Source of the DNA: Zingiber officinale
Lineage: Eukaryota; Streptophyta; Magnoliopsida; Zingiberales; Zingiberaceae
DNA: 64,000 nt
NCBI RefSeq assembly: GCF_018446385.1
Contig: NW_024589871.1
Span: 124,001-188,000, forward strand
Direction: 5' to 3'
Part shown: piece by piece, positions 1-10,190 of the stretch
Layout of the letters: each line of letters opens with the position of its first letter
How positions within the stretch are numbered: position 1 is the stretch's first letter
Made by a program: the position numbers and the translations under genes
Notes under the pieces: generated by a model
What the model saw: only the letters and a program-made list of their open reading frames with translations
Told to the model about the DNA's origin: nothing
The model's database searches: none

Positions 1-605
1 ACCGGGGCTCCAGCGGAGTAGAACTGCTGCTGCGGATCTCTGGGAAGATGTTGGAAAGTGCGGACAGGCACCGAGTCCGGCCGGGTATCCTGGAAAAAGT
101 TCATGGTCGCCGCCGCCACCGCGGCCTCCGCTTGGCTACCGCCCGCCGGAATATTCAAGAACGGCTCAGCCGCCGGCTGCGGATTCGAAGCGCGAATCGA
201 AGGGTCGTTGGTCAGGAACACCTTGAGGCCGAGCTCGCCCTTGACACGCGACCACAGAAGCCGCTTCTCCAAGGGGTAGAACAGTTCGACGGCGTCAGTG
301 TAGGGGACGAAGGAGGTGCCGGCAATCCTGACCTTGCCGATGCAAGACTGGAATTTGGACCCGCGGTTGGCGTGGTAGACGAAGGCCTCGAGGTGGCGAT
401 CGGAGAGCGCGGAGGGGTCGGAGATGTTGAAGTAGAAGACCTCGTTCCACACGGGGTTCACGTCCTTCTCCTTGACGGTGGTGCGGAACTTTTGGTCGTC
501 GAATTCGAGCTCCACGTAGGCGCTGACAGTACCCTGGTCGTCCTTGCCTACAAGGTCATGGGCGCCGATGACTTCGACGCCCAGCTTCAGATTGCCGCTC
601 ATCAT
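1..605 (-). CDS. MCTP/FTIP (QUIRKY-like) multiple C2 domain protein, N-terminal part
   Basis: The minus strand is open from an ATG at 605 (a second in-frame ATG follows at 602) to the left edge, giving about 201 residues with the 3' end outside the window. The first ~130 residues form a C2 domain: a GNLKLGVEVIGAHDLVGKDD strand/loop, then AYVELEF, then KDVNPVWNEVFYF, the usual Ca2+/phospholipid-binding layout. A proline- and glutamine-rich linker follows from about residue 150. In plants this N-terminal C2A plus linker is typical of multiple C2 domain and transmembrane region proteins (FTIP1, QUIRKY and relatives, usually 770-1080 aa). These are ER/plasmodesmata-associated membrane tethers that move proteins such as florigen or act in organ shape signalling. 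Only the family is assigned; the member is not. The coding part is GC-rich compared with its surroundings, as expected for a monocot single-exon MCTP gene. Confidence in the family is high. Confidence 0.9.
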   Translation of the reverse strand, partial: MMSGNLKLGVEVIGAHDLVGKDDQGTVSAYVELEFDDQKFRTTVKEKDVNPVWNEVFYFNISDPSALSDRHLEAFVYHANRGSKFQSCIGKVRIAGTSFVPYTDAVELFYPLEKRLLWSRVKGELGLKVFLTNDPSIRASNPQPAAEPFLNIPAGGSQAEAAVAAATMNFFQDTRPDSVPVRTFQHLPRDPQQQFYSAGAP

Positions 606-621
606 GCTGCTTCCTTCCGCT

Positions 622-976
622 CTGGTTGGTGGGGAGTGGGTGAGAATTCGATCCGCACCAAATGCTCACCTAATTGTCAATTATTGCTCAAGCGAGGGGG
701 AGACAAACGAAGAATCCAATTCTGAAGAAGGATTGGAAAATCAGGAACGAACTCACATCACAAGTTCTTAGAACGCAAACAACCCTTAAAGTCAATTTCT
801 AGTAAACCATCTTAGAAATCAGAGAACATTTAACTTTCAGTTGACTTCGAGCCCAAACTTGCAGTTTGTCGCTCGAATCTTACGAGCACAGGAATCGTCT
901 ACCCGCACAAATTGCTCAAGCAAACAGAGCCTAAATTAAATTACAGAAAATAACCGGAAAAGGACGAAACTTTTAC
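622..976 (-). other. Probable 5'-UTR intron of the MCTP gene
   Basis: On the minus strand a donor GGAG|GTAAAAG lies at 977/976, and an acceptor CCAACCAG|AGCGG lies at 622/621, 16 bases before the ATG. The stretch between is AT-rich with no conserved reading frame. The leader exon would start near 1200, in the pyrimidine/purine-rich tract. This is inferred from splice consensus only; no transcript evidence is available. Confidence 0.5.
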
Positions 977-1205
977 CTCCAAACCCACAACTTCTGTTCT
1001 TGCTCTTCCTCGTCGATCTTTTTCAAACAGATATTTCTCTGAAGCAAGACTGCAAGAAGAAGGGAAACGTAAGAGGAGATGAAGGAGAGAGTGAGGAGGT
1101 GTGGATGAAGGCAAAAAATGAGTTTGTAGGATGAAGAAGAATCGAGGCCATCGTCGTCAACCATGACAAAGATATCGCTATCTCTCTTTCCTCCTTGCTT
1201 CCCAT

Positions 1206-2361
1206 CTTTAATTTAATTTAATTTAATTGTTTTTTTTTTTGTGCAGAATAGTTGGTTGTATGCTTTGGTCAGCCTATGCGTCAGAAGAAACGACAGAGAA
1301 CAAAAACATGTTTATTTGTTTGATCTTCGTGAAATTAGTGCTTAATTTAATGGCGTGGTGATTAAGTTTTCTTATCTATTTTTTTAATGGTAATTTCTTA
1401 ATCGTCGGTATGAACCGGACCGGGGATATAATTGTGGTGGGGGCCTATACGTGTGATCATCTGAATGGTCTCTGCTGCTTTCGGTTATTCATATTTGCAT
1501 AATTTATACTTATTTCTGTATTTCGGTTTTTTTCTAAATAAATTATTATTTTTATTAATTCAGTTAAATTTTAATTTTTAAATTTTCTATTAGGTTAAAT
1601 CGAATAAATTAAAATATATGGCTGTTAACGTCGTTAAAGTTAATGTGGAAAATTTGGACTCATTGTGTTACACATGCACCGAGTGGTTATCAAGTTGAAG
1701 AGAAGGCGCATATTCTACTCCATTCGATTAGATGCTGTGGTCGCTCATTTGGTTCCCTTTAATTTCAATACCTGACAACTCCATGGGCCCCGTTCAGTGG
1801 CACGCCGTGTCAGATTGATTGGGTTTGATTCGACCGGTCCACGACCCATGAAAGTGAAGCTGTACCTAACGACCCTGAATTCGTGTAATGTTTGTTATTA
1901 ATATTGTATTTTAGGTCATCTTCTTAATTGTTTGATGATTGATTTGCCGACAAAGTTTACTAGATAAAATTTTAAATACATTTTTTGACGGCGAAATACT
2001 AATAAATTAGGGCTTTAGTTTGGGTTCCATTTCTTTATATCTCAAATTATTCGGGATTAAAATTTGAAGATCCAAATAATCATTAATTAGCGACAAAAAA
2101 TAAATAAATTTGAGTATTTCGATCGCATAAGCAACAGATATTTTATATCGTCGTTAATTAGTTTGGGTTCCAATTCTTATACCTCAAATTATGCGGCATC
2201 AAATTACAATTTTTTATAAAATCTAACTTTGAAGACTCTTTTGGCATTAGAGAAAATTTTCAAATAGTGAGGAATTTAATTTTCATCGTGAGATTTGCAA
2301 TCAAAATAATCTTTTTAATTAATGACGGAAATTAAATTTGATTATTTTGATCTCTATTAGT
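1206..2361. other. AT-rich intergenic DNA upstream of the MCTP gene
   Basis: No gene is seen. A T-rich run at 1222-1240 probably belongs to the promoter side of the MCTP gene. Two imperfect direct copies of a ~48-base segment starting TAGTTTGGGTTCCA lie at about 2017-2066 and 2158-2204. They look like debris of an unidentified repeat. Confidence 0.4.
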
Positions 2362-3100
2362 GTACTTTGTATAAGATTTTTTTTATTAGTATTTTACACA
2401 CATCTTATGATATTCTATAAGCATATTTTACCTGATTTCTTTTTTTTTTAAGAATTGTCATGCTATTTTTCTTCTTAAGAGACCTATTCTTATACTTTTT
2501 ATTGATAGGACAAAGAATCAGAGTAAAAATAGAACGAAGACTTAAAGTAAATAATATACTCTGCTGTATCCCAAGATATGAGTGTATTCCTTGGGAGCAA
2601 CTGTGGTGGTCTCAGAGTTCCACACCACTCGGCCATGTGCTTTCATACGACCATACATTGTTTTCCCTAGGAGAATTAAGAGTTTCCACTTGGCTCAGTC
2701 GTGTATTTCTATACGATCGTGCGACGTTTTCCATCGAGGACTCAGAGTTTCACACAACTTGGCTGTGTTTTTCACATGGCCCGATCGTGTATTTTCACAC
2801 GATCATGCCTCACTTCTACTGAGAGCATAGAGAAAGAAACAACCTGACTGTGCGCTTTCACATGATCGTGATGCGTTGCCGTAGATTTTGATGACTCTGT
2901 ATTTTTGGAAGCTCTTTCTAAATCTAAAGGCTAGTGACGCTTTAAAAGGACCTCCAAGACTCATGGATAACATTGGAAGTGGGGGTGGAGAATTTCCTGG
3001 TGACAACTACAAGGATCCTTAGGAGAGTCATTTCGAGGAGTAGGAGTTCTTATACATGTTGGGAGTTAGAGAAGTAGTCCGGAGACGTCCATCGCTTCAT
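2362..3100 (+). repeat. Dispersed repeat family R, copy 1 (LTR-like)
   Basis: This segment aligns by eye with 33090-33690. Both contain TTATTAGTATTTT..., a stretch of 'CTATTTTTCTT', a region of short GATCGTG-type palindromes (forms of TTCACACGATCGTG) and a TTTAAAAG box near the right end. The order and spacing suggest a retrotransposon LTR or leader, with the TTTAAAAGG (about 2941) as a possible TATA-like box and the sequence to 3100 as R/U5. No target duplication or coding sequence was found, so the class is unassigned. Confidence 0.45.
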
Positions 3101-4301
3101 ATAATAAACTTTTCTCTCTTTCTCTTTAATTTGAATTGTAAAAATTTGATCAATTCATACCTCCTTATTATAACTCCATATTCATGAAATAGTATTCTTG
3201 ATTCTAGGATTACAGAGTAGCCCTCTGACATGTAGATGCTTATTTTTTATGGTTTGATATATTTATGTTTTTAAAATTATGTGATTTGATTGTTTATAGT
3301 TCAACTCTACTGTTCATGTTGGCGTTTATATGCACAAGAATATGTTTTCAAAAAACACACAGCAAAAGTATTATAATTTTCTAAATTATTACAACACGCA
3401 TAATACATAATGACAAGATCACACATGCACAAGACATAACCGTAGATTAAAAATTTATTTATAAATTATACTTGTCAGATGATGTGTAAAGGAAACAATA
3501 TCAACTAACAAACCTCACAAGATTTGTCTTTATTAGTATCCATGCTGAGTTTTCTTGTAGACGACCTCACAAAATCATAAATTTTGTCTCTGTTTTGATA
3601 TTAGCCAAAGGAAGGAGACGATATGATCCAAGAGAGAACCCCACAGTTTGATTTGTGTCCGACGACTATTACAACCTGGCGGCATAAATTGGGACAGAAA
3701 ATCAAGTCGTTGTCTGGTAGTTGGGGTGGGTTGTTCGGCGATAGGGAGGTCGGCAATAGGGATGCCGGAGGGAAGGGTGATACTGGGTGGCTTACAGCCA
3801 GTGGAAACAAGTTTGGTGATGGCTCCTTGCGATAGCACAAGAGGCGACAACCTCTTGTGTGGGTGACGACAACAAGAGAGAAGGAGAGGGAAAGGAAGAG
3901 AAATAAAACCTATAACAATTACTCTATTATCTCCCATGAAGAGGTATTTATACATCTTTATCCGGTTTTTGAAAAGTAAGTTCAAATCCAACCCACTAAG
4001 TCAACCCAATCCATTGGTAATAAGTTTGGTTAAAAACCAAATCAACTTGGTTTAAACCAAACCAATTTTAATTTATAATTAACTCATAATGGATCTAACT
4101 CGTCTACAAGAGGCGTGACCCATCATCGCTTTTGGCCTGATAAACATTTCCCATATTTTTCCTTTGTCTGGTCCTACTAGACTTAATCCCTTTCAGTCAG
4201 AGAGTCTAATTCTCAACTTGTTTTATATCTTTCAAATATACTCGTAATGTGTGTGACCCAATATGTTTCGGATTATGTTGATCATTCGTAATTAACCATT
4301 A
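3101..4301. other. Unassigned AT-rich repeat debris, pre-insertion flank of the gypsy element
   Basis: No supportable gene. Open frames at 3575-3991 (minus) and 3623-3866 (plus) overlap each other on both strands and show no domain. The last ~200 bases continue, across the inserted element, into the sequence after 11014 (shared TAACG target). The flank is therefore one older, non-coding repeat interrupted by the gypsy insertion. Confidence 0.4.
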
Positions 4302-4306
4302 TAACG

Positions 4307-5129
4307 TGATCCGGCGGTAAGAACATGGGACCCCCGTTCTGTGGAGTCAACGCAACGTGGGAGTCAAAAGGGCAGATGGCCGGCCGGAGAGGGAGGGGTC
4401 GACCGGCCGGCCGGCCGGCCGTCCAGTGTCTAGTTGATTAAAGGCACCCTGGGGAAAGTCAGGGTTCCGGCGCTCAGTGGACAAAATCGCAGGGCCGAGC
4501 GGTGGTACGCTCGATCGAGGACACGAGGTAGCCTACTGCTAGCAGTACTCACATAGCACATGACTGAGAATTTCTTAAGTAAACCACCATAAATGTCCGG
4601 CCGGACGAAAGGAGAAGGTTGCCCAGTCGGACGAAAGGCGAAGGCTGCCCGGCCGGATGTTCGGCAGGGGGTAAGGGGAAAAGGACAAGGGACCTCTTTT
4701 TCTGACAGCAGGCATATTCTACGTTCAGGCCATACCCAAAATCCTGCAGCAGAAGGATCCGTTGTCCCATCAAAGACGTGCTCAGACTGTAGCAGTATGG
4801 TGTCAGGTAAGCTCCTTTGACAAGCCCACACTACGGTATGGGAAAGGACACGTGTGCACCTCGGTATGTGTGCACTCGCTTCTCCACAACCCTATATAAA
4901 GGCCCTCACCCTTCACCGGAGTTACGCATTCTACGAGCTTTGGAGCCACTGTTTTGTTGTCGAGCTTTACCTGACTTGAGCGTCGAAGGGTCGCCGTCGG
5001 GAACCCCTTCCCGGCTCGACTTCTGTGCAGGTTCACCGGAGGCCCGTGCGAACAGTCAGGAGATCTATGTCAGTCGTTGGAGAGCGCCACGTGCCCATTG
5101 TTCGTTGATTCAGCTTTCGGACAGGATCA
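4307..5129 (+). repeat. 5' LTR of the gypsy element
   Basis: It begins TGATCCGGCGG and ends GACAGGATCA. A TATA box CTATATAAA lies at 4892-4900, so U3 ends and transcription should begin near 4925. A CCGG-rich tract (GGCCGGCCGG type) lies at 4379-4425, and the 3' LTR carries a 4-bp shorter version of it. Open frames inside (for example 4430-4831 minus) are carried equally by both LTRs and are not called as genes. Confidence 0.93.
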
Positions 5130-5130
5130 A

Positions 5131-5150
5131 TTTGGCGCCGTCTGTGGGAA
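5131..5150 (+). promoter_or_regulatory. Primer-binding site (PBS)
   Basis: TTTGGCGCCGTCTGTGGGAA starts one base after the LTR end. It is the PBS form common in plant Ty3/gypsy elements, and it sets both the element's orientation (plus) and the LTR boundary. Confidence 0.85.
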
Positions 5151-5174
5151 CGCTCCTGCATCCGATCGGAAGCA

Positions 5175-5297
5175 ATGGACGAGGCTGGACGACCGCACAC
5201 GGTGATGCTCTCCACGAAGGAGCTCGACGCTCTAATCAAGGCGAGAGCAGCTAAGCTCGTGCAGCAACAGAGAGAGAATCGCAAGTCGAGCGGCTGA
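5175..5297 (+). CDS. gag-like 40-residue stub
   Basis: The ATG lies 25 bases after the PBS, and the frame runs 40 codons to TGA at 5295. The peptide begins MDEAGRPHTVMLSTKELDAL and ends in a basic Q-rich stretch, like the start of Gag in plant gypsy elements. After the stop the downstream sequence (to about 5500) still has gag-linker-like composition, but it is broken. I infer a remnant Gag N terminus retained with the packaging/leader region. It is not expected to form capsids. Alternatively it is a short leader peptide with no role. Confidence 0.5.
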   Translation: MDEAGRPHTVMLSTKELDALIKARAAKLVQQQRENRKSSG

Positions 5298-5744
5298 AGC
5301 AACAAACAACGTCCGCACCAGGTGGCCGAGCGGAGGCAATGATCCCCAAGCGGACGCCTCCCCCCGAGGCAATGATCCAACCGACATTCAAGGGGGAGCA
5401 CCGCCGAGCGGATGAAGATGGATTGGGACTTGGATCAACCATGAAGCGCAAATTATTTCCAGCCTTTTCGGGGCAGGGTGAAAGGTGCACCAATATAATG
5501 TGTGCTGTATATTTTCCGTTTGGCTGTATATTTGAAATGCAGGAAGCAAAATGTTAAACGCAATTGACATTATCTGCCGAGCGGCCTATCTCCATGATGT
5601 ATAAGATCCGAGGCACCGACTCAATGTCGAAGACCCCGGGCCGATCGGCCGGGCGTAAAAATTATCCGAGCCAAGTCATTGAAGACGAAGACCCCTCGCC
5701 GCTCGGTCGGCCGTATGTCATCAGTGTTAAAATTAGCCGTAAAG

Positions 5745-6925
5745 GCCGTCGAGCTCCGACGTTAAAAATCGAGAGACGAGCCGCCGTCTATAAACCCTCC
5801 GAGCGGAAGGCCGTCGAGCTCCGACGTTAAAAATTGAGAGACGAGCCGGCGTCTATAAACCCTCCGAGCGGAAGGTCGTCGACCTCCGACGTTAAAAATC
5901 GAGTGACGAGCCGGCGTCTATAAACCCTCCGAGCGAAAGACCGTCGAGCTCCGACGTTAAAAATCGAGAGACGAGCCGGCGTCTATAAACCCTCCGAGCG
6001 GAAGGCCGTCGAGCTCCGGCGTTAAAAATCGAGAGACGAGCCGGCGTCTATAAACCCTCCGAGCGGAAGGTCGTCGAGCTCCGACGTTAAAAATCGAGAG
6101 ACGAGCGCCTATAAACCCTCCGAAGGAAGGCCGCCGAGCTCCGGCGTTAAAATCCAGAGACGAGCCGGCGTCTATAAACCTCCGAGCGAAGGCCGCCGAG
6201 CTCCGACGTTAAAAATCGAGACGAGCCGACGCCTATAAACCCTCCGAGCGGAAACCGCCGAGCTCCGACGTTAAAAATCGAGAGACGAGCCGGCTATAAA
6301 CCCTCCGAAGGAAGACCGCCGAGCTCCGACATTAAAATCGAAAGACGAGCGGCGTCTATAAACCCTCCGGAAGACCGCCGAGCTCGGACGTTAAAAATCG
6401 AGAGACGAGCCGCCTATAAACTGAAGCGGAAGACCGCCGAGCTCGACGTTAAAATCGAGAGACGAGCATAAACTCTCCGAGCGGAAGACCGCCGAGCTCC
6501 GACGTTAAAAATCGAGAGACGAGCCGGCGTCTATAAACCCTCCGAGCGGAAGACCGTCGAGCTCCGACGTTAAAAATCGAGAGACGAGCCGGCGTCTATA
6601 AACCCTCCGAGCGGAAGGCCGTCGAGCTCCGACGTTAAAAATCGAGAGACGAGCCGGCGTCTATAAACCCTCCGAGCGGAAGACCGTCGAGCTCCGACGT
6701 TAAAAATCGAGAGACGAGCCGGCGTCTATAAACCCTCCGAGCGGAAGGCCGTCGAGCTCCGACGAGCCGGCGTCTATAAACCCTCCGAGCGGAAGACCGT
6801 CGAGCTCCGATGTTAAAAATTGAGAGACGAGTCGGCGTCTATAAACCCTCCGAGCGGAAGACCGTCGAGCTCCGACGTTAAAAATCGAGAGACGAGCCGG
6901 CGTCTGTAAATCTTCCGAGCTGATG
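5745..6925 (+). repeat. 65-bp tandem array, about 19 units
   Basis: The unit runs GTCGAGCTCCGACGTTAAAA - ATCGAGAGACGAGCCGGCG - TCTATAAACCCTCCGAGCGG - AAGGCC (about 65 bp). Full-length, near-identical units occupy about 5745-6075 and 6480-6905. The units in 6080-6480 are shorter (about 52-63 bp) through many 1-4 base deletions. One unit near 6755-6770 has lost the middle. Each unit carries a TATAAACCC motif. The array sits between the gag stub and the 3' end of the antisense gene and shows no open frame throughout. Confidence 0.9.
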
Positions 6926-7308
6926 ATGCCAACAAAAGAGGCTATAAATGTTCAAGAAACTCGCCGTCAATATCGTTTAAACATCTCTACGTTCCGCTCG
7001 GCTCAATACCCAAAGGTACTTCACCGACATCTAGCGAGCGATCTCTGCTATCAAAGCGGAATGTTACGTATTCGGAATATTACATATTTAGCCGAGCGGA
7101 AGGATCACGCCGAATACTTCGTAAAAATCCCTTTCAAATACTAGAAATGTGATAATAGGCGAGTGGACAACATACCCATTGGCTGGCAAAAGGACAAAGT
7201 AAAAGGAAGGAAGACATTGCATTAAAAATAAAATATTAGGCCCAGTGGCCTAAGTACAAAAAGGATCATTTTTTGGCTGAGCGACCTAGTTACATGTAGA
7301 CTCCTACT

Positions 7309-9542
7309 CTAAATATTATAAAGCGTCGTGGGAATGTTGTTGAGAAGAGCCGCTTGATCTGCGGCCGGGATTACAGCGGACTCGGGAAGATGCCCCTTTG
7401 ACTTCAGATACGTGGTGGTGGCGGTCATAGCCAGGTCGAAGGCCGTGTACATCCTCTCCCAGACTTTCTCCGAGAATTCGGGCGAGCGGATGTAGCTCTG
7501 TCTTAAGGCAGCAACCCGGCTCGGCTCGGCCTCTTGGTATTCTTTGAAAGCCACCTGAGAAGCGGTAAGAGCCTCCTTCAGATTTTGAAGCTCTTCCTTC
7601 TGCTTGTCCGCGTCAGCCGAGTGGCCCGCTTTCTCTCTATCGAGATGCTCCATCAGCTCCTTTACCCTCAGCTCCAGGCCCCGAGCCTCCACGTTCTTCT
7701 TCTCCAAGTCGGAGATGGTCGTGTTCTTTCGAGTGGTGGCCAGGGTAAATTTTTGGTCGAGCGACTTGACTTGCCGCTCGAACTCAGCCAGATGGTGAGC
7801 CTGGTCGGCTGTCTTCTTCTGTTCGACCGCCAGTAAATCCTGAGCTTTCTTAAGCTCCTTCTGCAGCTCGGAGTACGACGGGCCTTGAGAGCCGGACAGA
7901 CCAACTGCCGCCTTTAGTTGTCTTAGTTCTTCATCCACCATCGCCAGGCGGTTGGAGACTGCTATCTCCTCCACCCATCTCTGATGCAAAAGAAAGGAGA
8001 AATGGTTAAGGGTCGATCGGAAAAAATGCATACAAAACTTCGAAAAAAACGAATTTACCCCCGTGGCCTCCTGCATGTGGCTATTGGCCAAATTGCGGAG
8101 AGGGATCATCGCGATGCGCGCCCGAGTGTCGGCCCACATCTCGGCTAGAGGCCCTTTTAAGGTAATGGTGTGCTCGGGCGCGGTGGGTCGGTCGGCCTCT
8201 GGTAGCAGCTCTTCAGTCGGGAGATGAAGAGTAACCCGTACGGTACGGCCACGACCGGGGGTCGTCCGACCGGCGGTCGGAAGGGGATCAGAAGCAATCG
8301 CAGAAAACTGAGAATGAATGGTTGAGCGCTGGACTGAATGACGAGCGAGCGGAAGGGTGCTGACCGGAGTAGCCTCAATTGGAGCTGCCGGCTCGTCCCA
8401 TTCAGAAGGCGTCCGGTCGGACGAAATGGCTTCGACCTCTGGCGCCTTGCCCCGGGCGGTCTCAGTGACCCGCTCGGATGGTTGGACCGCAGAGGTAGCC
8501 GATCGCAGGGGAGTCTCCACTCGGCGTCTCTTTTGTAGAGGTTGATCCTCCTCCGGAGCGGAACCTTCCTCGGGGACAGTTGGTCCTCCGCTGGGGGTGA
8601 CTCCGCTGACCACATTCTGTTGAGAAGCCTGAGCGGGCGACTCAACCTGAGTCCCGCTTTCTCCTTCATGGGATCCGACCGGCTGGATACCAAGCGCTTC
8701 CATTTCTTTGGCCGCCGCAGCTTCGCGTGCCGCCGCCTTTCTCTTCAAAACGCCGGCCATTACCGAGTCCATGACGATGTCCACTACAAAGGAAAGAAGA
8801 GAAATCAGTTAGCAATTAAAGCATATGCCCAAGTAAAATCCTTACCGAAGCTGCTCGGAAGAGGAGTCCGCATTGGACTCAGGCCGAAGATGTACATCAC
8901 TCCTTCGTGAAGAAGCTTATTGATGTCAAGCCGCAGAATGGCTAGCATATTTGCAGCCTGGAGGTAATCCGGTCGGGTCTTGAATTTCTTCAGCTCGGGA
9001 GTGGGGGGTAGGTTGACCTGCCACTTGGTCGGGAAGTTGGCCTGATCGGGCATGCGAATGTAGAAGAAATGCTCCTTCCAATGTTTATTGGAAGAAGGTA
9101 GTTTATTGAAGAAGACTAGGCCGGGCCGAGCTTGGAACATGAAGGTGCCCGGCTCAGACTGCTTGGGGTAATAGAAATAATAAAAGGCCTCCGGTCGGAG
9201 GGGGATGTTGTGGATCTTGAACAAAACAACAACACCACAAAGCAGACGAAATGTGTTGGGTACTAGACTGCCGAGCAGCACACCGAAAAAATTACAAACA
9301 TCTATAATGAAGGGATGTACAGGGAAACGCAGACCGGCAGTAAACTGGTCGCGGAAGACACAGAAAGCTCCGCGCGACGGCCTGTGCGGCCAAGCGGAGG
9401 GACCGGCTAAAAGAAGTTCAAAATCATCGGGGATTTCGAAATTATCGGTCAGAATATCAAAGTCACGCTGGTCGAATCGTGACTGCATGGTAGTGTACCA
9501 TGGGCCGAAAGACTGGTCTTCGGGATGAGAAGAACTAGCCAT
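7309..9542 (-). CDS. Antisense retrotransposon gene, 'putative gypsy type transposon' (Transposase_28) family
   Basis: Three exons on the minus strand: 9542-8846, 8783-8059 and 7980-7309. Introns are 8784-8845 (CTTCG|GTAAGG ... TTTGTAG|TG) and 7981-8058 (GGGG|GTAAAT ... GCATCAG|AG). The phases join to a 697-residue protein starting MASSSHPEDQS; an in-frame ATG seven codons upstream (9563) is the alternative start. Residues ~60-200 resemble the plant Transposase_28 domain: HPFIIDVCNFFGVLLGSLVP, LLCGVVVLFKI, then FFYIRMPDQANFPTKW. The middle is S/P/E-rich with a KRRR basic patch. Residues ~480-620 are a long coiled coil (ELQKELKKAQDLL, KELMEHLDREKAG). The molecular role of this family is unknown despite its name; no catalytic residues are evident. 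The gene lies opposite to the element and reads from near the 3' LTR toward the array. It has no internal stops, so it may be intact. The second intron is in frame and could be retained. Confidence 0.82.
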
Positions 9543-9817
9543 GGTCCGAGCGGATGAAACCAAAAAAGATGACAGGGCAAAAACGAGAAGAAGGCACCGG
9601 AACAGTACCCCGGGAGCGAAAACTGGGGAGAGAAATGTAAAGAAAGCACCGGAAACAAGAAAGAAAGGAGGAGATCCTTACAAGAAAAAGGAGGATCGAA
9701 GGAAGAACACCGGGGATCGCCGGAAACAGGAGACACGATCGCCGGAGCTATAAAATGCGAGGGATAACCAGGAGTACGCGAAAGGAGAAGTGAGGCGACG
9801 GAGGAGAAAACGAAGGC

Positions 9818-9825
9818 TTTATAGG
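9818..9825 (-). promoter_or_regulatory. Candidate TATA box of the antisense gene
   Basis: CTATAAAG on the minus strand lies about 275 bases upstream of the MASSS start codon, within non-LTR element sequence. It would let the antisense gene be transcribed independently of the LTR. Inferred from motif and position only. Confidence 0.4.
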
Positions 9826-10174
9826 GTGAAGGCCGGACGACCTCCACCGTTGGATCCAGGTCACGGGAATCAAAGCGCGCATCGCGCTGTCCATTTCGAA
9901 CCGCCTCGATCCCGTCAAAGCACCACGCTGCCGCCGCCGTACAATGACGACAGTGTGCCACGTGACATTCCGCCATTCGAAGCATTTAATCAGCGCGTGC
10001 TCAGCCTTAATGTCGCAGACTAACGTAGATTACGAGGAGGTTAAAGAGGTGTTGCTGTGGAATAACCTTAAGGCCATCCATGCGGTGGGCCGAGCAAAGG
10101 ATAAGGGCACGAAGGTGCCGCCCGGCTAGACTCGCAGTCCAGTCAGTCGGACTAATTGCCTCCTTCGACTAGAC

Positions 10175-10190
10175 TTGAAGGAGAGGCAAG
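10175..10190 (+). promoter_or_regulatory. Polypurine tract (PPT)
   Basis: TTGAAGGAGAGGCAAG directly precedes the 3' LTR TGATC. Its position and purine content fit the plus-strand primer of an LTR element. The preceding sequence (CTAGTCGAAGGAGGC on the opposite strand) recurs near 47175, next to another PPT-like tract. Confidence 0.75.

Noticed and set aside
3575..3991. 138-codon minus-strand ORF
   Set aside because: Overlaps plus-strand ORFs of similar length, has no domain and lies in repeat debris.
4430..4831. 133-codon minus-strand ORF present in both gypsy LTRs (also 10310-10711)
   Set aside because: It is shared only because the LTRs are ~96% identical. It has no domain, overlaps the U3 regulatory region and lies opposite other open frames.
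8157..8693. 178-codon minus-strand ORF and plus-strand ORFs at 7534-8910
   Set aside because: These are other-frame shadows of the antisense Transposase_28 gene, whose own frame has the splice sites, the domain match and the coiled coil.
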